In this document: positions 5,711 to 9,184 of the stretch, in pieces | How the letters are laid out: every line of letters starts with the position of its first letter | How positions within the stretch are numbered: the stretch's first letter is position 1 | Origin: Thermoplasmata archaeon | Lineage (GTDB): Archaea; Thermoplasmatota; Thermoplasmata; Thermoplasmatales; Thermoplasmataceae | NCBI GenBank assembly: GCA_021835265.1 | Contig: JAKBQK010000427.1 | Location: 1-9,184 of the forward strand | Direction of reading: 5' to 3' | DNA length: 9,184 bases | Made by a program: the position numbers and the translations under genes | Notes under the pieces: generated by a model | Told to the model about the DNA's origin: nothing | The model's input: the letters and a program-made list of their open reading frames with translations, nothing else | Databases searched by the model: none

Positions 5711-6379
5711 ATGAAAATAGAAAATTCTGATAAACTGACACTGACTGAAACAGCTTACAAATACATATTTGATGGAATTTTAAACGGGAAATACCGGGCT
5801 GGACAATCAATCAGCCCGGACAATATCGTCAAAAGCCTTAACATGAGCAAGACACCTGTAAGGGAAGCATTAGTACAACTGGAAGTTGAAGGCCTGGTCT
5901 CAAGAAACGGCCGTTTCTATAACATCATATTCCTTGAGGAAAACGAAGTTTTGGAATTATATGAAATAAGGGGTATACTTGAGTCAGAAGCAACCTACCT
6001 TGCCACGAAGAAATTAACACCAGAGGTAATAAGCGAACTGAAAAATACCCTCGAAATGTTCAAACGGGTGAATCAGGATAGTGATCCTGATCCCATTAAG
6101 CTTGCAGATTTGAACGGCAAATTCCATTCCATAATAGCAAAGGCGAGTGGGAACCGGTATATTGCGGACTATGCTATTCAGATCAGGCTGAAGCTTAAGG
6201 TTATCCGAACCGCATTGTTCAGCAGCAACGAGAGAAGGCTCAGCGAAATAAAGGAACATGAAGATGTCATTAAGGCCATGGAGTTGGGAAATGCAGCAGT
6301 GGCAAGAGACCGGATGAAATCTCATGTGGCAGAGGTCATAGAATACTTAAAGGCAAACGTCCTGAACAGGATATACTGA
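5711..6379 (+). CDS. GntR-family transcriptional regulator, FadR/FCD subfamily
   Basis: DNA-binding, probably metabolite-responsive regulator of 222 residues, the usual length for the FadR/FCD subfamily. The N-terminal winged helix-turn-helix covers about 8-75, with the GntR signature SKTPVREALVQLEVEGLVSRNG at 46-67. The C-terminal FCD effector domain (about 78-216) has its metal-site histidines at H139 (GKFH), H183 (KEHEDVIKAM) and H205 (MKSHV), separated by 44 and 22 residues as expected. The fourth ligand, normally an Asp four residues before the first His, is Asn135 here. FCD domains usually bind small carboxylic acids near the metal; the ligand cannot be predicted. The family is mainly bacterial, so an old lateral acquisition is plausible. 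It lies divergent to the PAC2 gene, and auto-regulation through the shared 240-bp region is possible. A perfect 8-bp inverted repeat lies inside the gene (6072-6091). Confidence 0.92.
   Translation: MKIENSDKLTLTETAYKYIFDGILNGKYRAGQSISPDNIVKSLNMSKTPVREALVQLEVEGLVSRNGRFYNIIFLEENEVLELYEIRGILESEATYLATKKLTPEVISELKNTLEMFKRVNQDSDPDPIKLADLNGKFHSIIAKASGNRYIADYAIQIRLKLKVIRTALFSSNERRLSEIKEHEDVIKAMELGNAAVARDRMKSHVAEVIEYLKANVLNRIY
6072..6091 (+). repeat. Perfect inverted repeat inside the GntR gene
   Basis: ATCAGGAT (6072-6079) and ATCCTGAT (6084-6091) are exact reverse complements separated by four bases. A related palindrome, TCCTG-AA-CAGGA, sits at the very end of the gene (6360-6371). Both are in coding sequence, so they may simply reflect codon choice, but they could act as an intragenic operator or mRNA hairpin. 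Confidence 0.4.
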
Positions 6380-6432
6380 TTTTCTCCTTCGCACAATATA
6401 GTGACTTAAAACGCCACCTGTATGGGTCGTAC

Positions 6433-6460
6433 GGGCACCAACATGCGAACATTGATGTCC
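6433..6460. repeat. Imperfect hairpin in the convergent gap between GntR and zinc-ribbon genes
   Basis: GGGCACCAA (6433-6441) and TTGATGTCC (6452-6460) pair in nine positions with one mismatch and one G-U, around a 10-base loop. The local sequence (about 6410-6465) is more GC-rich than the flanking intergenic DNA. It could be a 3'-end structure for either converging transcript or part of a small RNA; no promoter for an RNA is evident. Confidence 0.3.
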
Positions 6461-6465
6461 TTACA

Positions 6466-6499
6466 CCAAAAATAAAAAGTTGAAATGGTTGACTTAACC
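6466..6499 (-). terminator. Probable terminator of the flippase/zinc-ribbon unit
   Basis: Directly after the zinc-ribbon stop codon the minus strand has a short inverted repeat, GGTT-5-AACC (6499-6487), followed within ten bases by a T-run, T5-A-T5 (6478-6468). A T-run alone terminates in many archaea. The small stem and the T-run together make this the best terminator candidate in the window. Confidence 0.5.
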
Positions 6500-7143
6500 T
6501 AATGGTTAACCTTTGCACCACAGTTGGGGCAGAACTTCATTTCAGATTTCAGTTCCGTACCGCATGTCTCACAGAGGAGTGGCACATACTTGGGTCCCTT
6601 CAATGCCTTCTTCACTGGTGTTTCTGGTTTCTCGCCATCAGATTCGATCACTGTTGGCTTGTTGGAAAGACTGGGTTCCTTGCCAAAGTACGCCATTCCA
6701 ATGTGGGTTTTTGACGACTTTGCATTCGCTAATTCCACTTCCCTGCGGTGGCTTTCCTCATCATGTTTTTTCGAATCATCCTCATAATGTCTCCTTGCGT
6801 CGCTTACCCAGCGGGAAATTTCTTCGTGCCACTTCTTTGGATCGGAAAGCAGGAATTCATATTTCTTGGGAGAACCTGCATCGTCATATTCCACTGTGAG
6901 GTACTTCTTTGTGAAGACCTTGATCATGGGGACTGAAGCGGATACGTTCTTGAGCTCATATAGCGGAACATCCACGTAAGTCTTTGAAGAAGAAGCATGA
7001 AGGAGGCTCCTCTTTCCTTTCTTCTCATATATGAGTCTCTTGTCTGTAAGGTATAAGGTGCCATCCTGTATTTCGGCATCTCCTTCCTTGAGCGTAGACT
7101 CTTCCTGCATTAACTCGTGTTCATCCACGGCGTAAATAGGCAT
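6499..7143 (-). CDS. PH/GRAM-like domain protein with C-terminal zinc ribbon
   Basis: A 214-residue, probably cytosolic protein that I cannot assign to a characterised gene. Residues 1-112 look like a PH/GRAM-like beta domain: an acidic start, GDAEIQDGTLYLTDKRLIYE (21-40, the typical 'gives-L-T-D-R-L' strand pair), VDVPLYELKNVSAS (57-70), VEYDD and KYEFLLSDPKKWHEEISRWV (94-113, final strand and helix). A highly charged His-rich helix (114-140) and a disordered linker follow. A zinc ribbon ends the protein: C191-x2-C194 and C205-x2-C208 in CETCGTELKSEMKFCPNCG. No membrane segment. The ATG at 7143 is 24 bp after the flippase stop on the same strand, so co-transcription is likely; an AT-rich box at 7158-7167 might add an internal promoter. 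A lipid- or protein-binding role at the membrane is a guess from the domain type. Confidence 0.85.
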   Translation of the reverse strand: MPIYAVDEHELMQEESTLKEGDAEIQDGTLYLTDKRLIYEKKGKRSLLHASSSKTYVDVPLYELKNVSASVPMIKVFTKKYLTVEYDDAGSPKKYEFLLSDPKKWHEEISRWVSDARRHYEDDSKKHDEESHRREVELANAKSSKTHIGMAYFGKEPSLSNKPTVIESDGEKPETPVKKALKGPKYVPLLCETCGTELKSEMKFCPNCGAKVNH

Positions 7144-7167
7144 AGTTTCCTATAGATATTATTTAAA

Positions 7168-8745
7168 CTAATAATCTTTTTTGGGTTTTTCCATGTCCAC
7201 AAGATCAGTTTCAGTTTCCTGAGATTCTTCCCTGTATCTTGAAGATAGCCTCTTTGGGTTGAAATTTCTGATAATATCCAGCAATGTCTCAAATGAAGTC
7301 TCTTTCATTCCTATTGCAACGAGGAAATATATTCCAAGTGAAAGTAATGAAAGAGGGGCAAGTATGAGTATATCCTTGGGCGTTACAAAATGAATAACCA
7401 GCAGAATGAACAGAACTTGCAAGCCGGCTGGGACGATGTGCCTCAAAATGTAAAGATTTACCTTTACTGATTCCACCCTTGCCACCACAACACGGTAGAT
7501 GACTGTGCTGACAAAGGTCGCAACTACCATAGCAACAGGCGCCCCAATCCAGCCTAATGAGAAATACCTGAAGCCAAAAATGTTTGGCGGAACGAGTAAA
7601 GCAATGAGCAAAATGTTAAGAAATACCATGCTGGTATCTATTTTTGCGATGGTCCCGGTCTTGGACCTGCTTGCTATGGCAGATACATATGGAGAATTTA
7701 TTGCGGCAAGGTAGGCCCTGAATGCTAGAAGCGACAGCATCCCACTATACACAATGTAAGCCTGATTGAATATGTTCATAACGTACGTGGCAAGGACTAT
7801 CATAATAATAACGAAGGGCAAAATGTAAAGAGAAATGAGGTTCTCAAAATCATAGATAGACCGGTTATGCTCTTCTTTTCCTGCATGCTTTCCTCTTCTG
7901 ATGAGAAGGGGAAGAAAAAACATAGAAAGAGAACTGGCAAGGGTAGTTACTACTGCAGAAATCTGCTGGCTGGAAAAGAATGCGCTTGTTGCATTTGCCT
8001 CCCAGAAGAACTGGATTACAACTTTGTCTATGTTTCCGTTGATCGTTCCAACTGAAGTCACCAGAACCAGTGGAAGAGCGAGAAGTGTATATGTTTTGAG
8101 CATACTCCTGGTGGGCCGGCTGATTTTCCATGGCCTTCCCACAAAGAGTGACACAATGAAATAGACGGTGAAAGTAAAACTGTAAGTGGCAGAAAGATAG
8201 AGGGCAGCCATATAATCAGGGGATGAGGGGCTTGAAAAACGAATAATGAATGCAAGCATTATAAAAATAGAATTCCTGAGAACTGCTTCGATAAGTGGAG
8301 GTATGGATGTCCTCATTGACTTCATGGTTGCCCTGAAATATGTATTTGTGAACCCGAGGAAATTCTGGAAAAAGAAATATGGTATGAGTGAAATGATGAT
8401 CCAGTATTCAACTGGCGACTGGAAACCCTTATGGAGAACATTCGTCCATACAAAGAGGAAAGCCAAGGTCAGAACAACGAAAAGAAATCCCAGCACTATT
8501 TTTACAGCAAGAAAGGTGCCGTTGCAGACACCGAGGTCTTCACCCTCAGATATCTTTATTGTGTGTGCTGTGGAATATCCCAGGTCGCTGAACAGGGATA
8601 ACACTCCAACAAAACCTATTCCTGCCCCAACGAATCCCCAGTCAGCTGTACCTATGTATCTCAGGATGAAGAAAAGCCCAATGTAGCCAAATACAGCACT
8701 TATGATGTTCTGTATAATGATTATGGGTGATCGCTGGGCAAACAC
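7168..8745 (-). CDS. Wzx-like polysaccharide/lipid-linked glycan flippase, GTG start
   Basis: Integral membrane protein of 525 residues of the MOP exporter superfamily (polysaccharide biosynthesis protein type), predicted to move lipid-linked oligosaccharides across the cytoplasmic membrane. About 14 hydrophobic segments are visible, roughly at 8-28, 37-57, 79-102, 113-133, 152-170, 178-203, 217-236, 260-282, 303-323, 332-350, 371-386, 397-418, 436-454 and 458-478, matching the family's 12-14 helices. The family-typical early motif ADWGFVGAGIGFVGVLSLFS with FSDLGYSTA (34-60) and RATMKSMR (138-145) are present. The C-terminus is a charged cytosolic tail (about 485-525). The start is GTG at 8745, because an in-frame TAA lies only three codons upstream and no ATG is available before residue 141. 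The zinc-ribbon gene follows after 24 bp. It fits with the glycosyltransferases and GmhA elsewhere in the window, though the cargo is unknown. Confidence 0.92.
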   Translation of the reverse strand: MFAQRSPIIIIQNIISAVFGYIGLFFILRYIGTADWGFVGAGIGFVGVLSLFSDLGYSTAHTIKISEGEDLGVCNGTFLAVKIVLGFLFVVLTLAFLFVWTNVLHKGFQSPVEYWIIISLIPYFFFQNFLGFTNTYFRATMKSMRTSIPPLIEAVLRNSIFIMLAFIIRFSSPSSPDYMAALYLSATYSFTFTVYFIVSLFVGRPWKISRPTRSMLKTYTLLALPLVLVTSVGTINGNIDKVVIQFFWEANATSAFFSSQQISAVVTTLASSLSMFFLPLLIRRGKHAGKEEHNRSIYDFENLISLYILPFVIIMIVLATYVMNIFNQAYIVYSGMLSLLAFRAYLAAINSPYVSAIASRSKTGTIAKIDTSMVFLNILLIALLVPPNIFGFRYFSLGWIGAPVAMVVATFVSTVIYRVVVARVESVKVNLYILRHIVPAGLQVLFILLVIHFVTPKDILILAPLSLLSLGIYFLVAIGMKETSFETLLDIIRNFNPKRLSSRYREESQETETDLVDMEKPKKDY

Positions 8746-8768
8746 TGCTTGCGGTTATTTGAATTGAA

Positions 8769-8778
8769 AAATTAAAGG
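8769..8778 (-). promoter_or_regulatory. Weak TATA-like box of the flippase unit
   Basis: The minus strand reads CCTTTAATTT at 8778-8769, centred about 28 bp before the GTG at 8745. It is a weak match, but the spacing fits a near-leaderless start and there is no Shine-Dalgarno sequence. It would allow the flippase to be transcribed apart from the MarR gene 113 bp upstream. Confidence 0.35.
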
Positions 8779-8858
8779 TTACGCTTTAAACACTTACTGT
8801 AATTGGTTCAGATTTCTCCAATCAATAGTAGTTAAATATTAGGAAAGCAGTGAAAGAG

Positions 8859-9184
8859 TTACCTCACGCTGCGTTGAGTAGTTTCATCCAGCAACTGTGT
8901 GCTGCTAAGGAGATGCTCCTCAATCTTTCCAAGAAGGTCTTTCAGAACTACCATATCTGAATGGTCCATGAAACTCAGAGTCCTGGATATGAATTCCTCG
9001 TGGAGTTCCATTATCTTCCTGTAGAATTCAGTTCCTTTCCTTGTCGCCGCAATGTTAACCACACGCCTGTCAGTATTGCTCCTGATCCTCTCAACATAAC
9101 CCTTCAACTCAAGTCTGTCCACAAGGCTCGTAACCCAACCCTGTGTAATCATGTTGCTTTCTGCAAGCTTAACCATGGGCTGTG
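8859..9184 (-). CDS. MarR-family transcriptional regulator, 5' end cut by the window edge
   Basis: Winged helix-turn-helix regulator of the MarR family. The visible part reads straight to the window edge: two whole codons (Gln-Pro) precede the Met at 9176, so that Met is internal and the first 40-60 residues (dimerisation helix and start of the winged helix) are missing. From that Met, the recognition helix region is ITQGWVTSLVDRLELKGYVERI (residues 10-31), followed by the wing with the family's DRR signature (36-38) and the strand ending ATRKG. The C-terminal dimerisation helices follow to residue 105. It lies 113 bp upstream of the flippase in the same direction and might control it, which is inferred from position only. 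Ligand unknown. Confidence 0.9.
   Translation of the reverse strand, partial: QPMVKLAESNMITQGWVTSLVDRLELKGYVERIRSNTDRRVVNIAATRKGTEFYRKIMELHEEFISRTLSFMDHSDMVVLKDLLGKIEEHLLSSTQLLDETTQRSVR

Noticed and set aside
6502..6936. Several overlapping plus-strand open frames of 60-130 codons opposite the zinc-ribbon gene.
   Set aside because: They are antisense shadows. The minus-strand frame has clear domain structure and the four-Cys zinc ribbon, while these are rich in Cys, Trp and His without recognisable motifs.
8246..8686. 146-codon plus-strand open frame within the flippase gene.
   Set aside because: It lies wholly opposite a well-supported membrane protein and has no family features; it is a by-product of the flippase codon use.
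8802..8822. Inverted repeat ATTGG-11-CCAAT between the MarR and flippase genes, considered as a MarR operator or terminator.
   Set aside because: The arms are only five bases with a long loop and no T-run after them; this is expected by chance in AT-rich DNA.
1..9184. Search for tRNA, rRNA, CRISPR repeats, IS ends or attachment sites.
   Set aside because: No cloverleaf-like sequence, regularly spaced repeats, transposase fragments or paired terminal repeats could be seen by eye in the intergenic regions.

Overview
The window looks like a piece of an archaeal chromosome, most likely from the Thermoplasmata (Thermoplasma/Ferroplasma/Cuniculiplasma-type organisms). The assignment is an inference. 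It rests on a PAC2-family proteasome-assembly protein, several TATA-like boxes about 25-30 bp upstream of start codons with almost no leader and no Shine-Dalgarno sequence, many AGA/AGG/ATA codons, and the mix of GT-B/GT-A glycosyltransferases, phosphoheptose isomerase, S49 peptidase, GntR/FCD, MarR and a polysaccharide flippase. No rRNA, tRNA, CRISPR array or transposase gene is visible.

Layout. Positions 1-3030 (all minus strand) are an AT-rich glycosyltransferase block: a family-2 enzyme (2164-3030, TTG start), a GT-B/family-4 enzyme (989-2128), a start-less relic reading frame (615-929), and a short, probably truncated family-2 enzyme (5-598). A divergent promoter region (3031-3255) separates this from gmhA, phosphoheptose isomerase (3256-3828, plus), followed by an S49/SppA-type peptidase with no membrane anchor (3911-4642, plus). 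A PAC2-family protein ending in Met-Tyr-Gly lies convergently (4730-5470, minus). It shares a divergent promoter region with a GntR/FCD regulator (5711-6379, plus). From 6499 to the right edge all genes are on the minus strand: a MarR regulator cut by the window edge, a Wzx-like flippase (7168-8745, GTG start), and 24 bp after it a two-domain protein with a PH/GRAM-like N-terminus and a C-terminal zinc ribbon (6499-7143).

How the genes fit together. The glycosyltransferases, GmhA and the flippase suggest assembly and export of surface glycans, for example S-layer N-glycans or glycolipids, possibly containing heptose. The clear GmhA active-site residues support the first step of heptose formation, but the later heptose genes are not in this window. 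SppA and the PAC2 protein point to membrane-protein turnover and proteasome biology and are probably unrelated neighbours. The left block is visibly more AT-rich than the right half and carries a relic and a short gene, which fits a laterally acquired and partly decaying surface-glycan locus. I see no clearly new multi-gene system. The points most worth following are the C-terminal HbYX-like tail of the PAC2 protein, the PH-like/zinc-ribbon protein tied to the flippase, the anchor-less SppA, and the relic gene.
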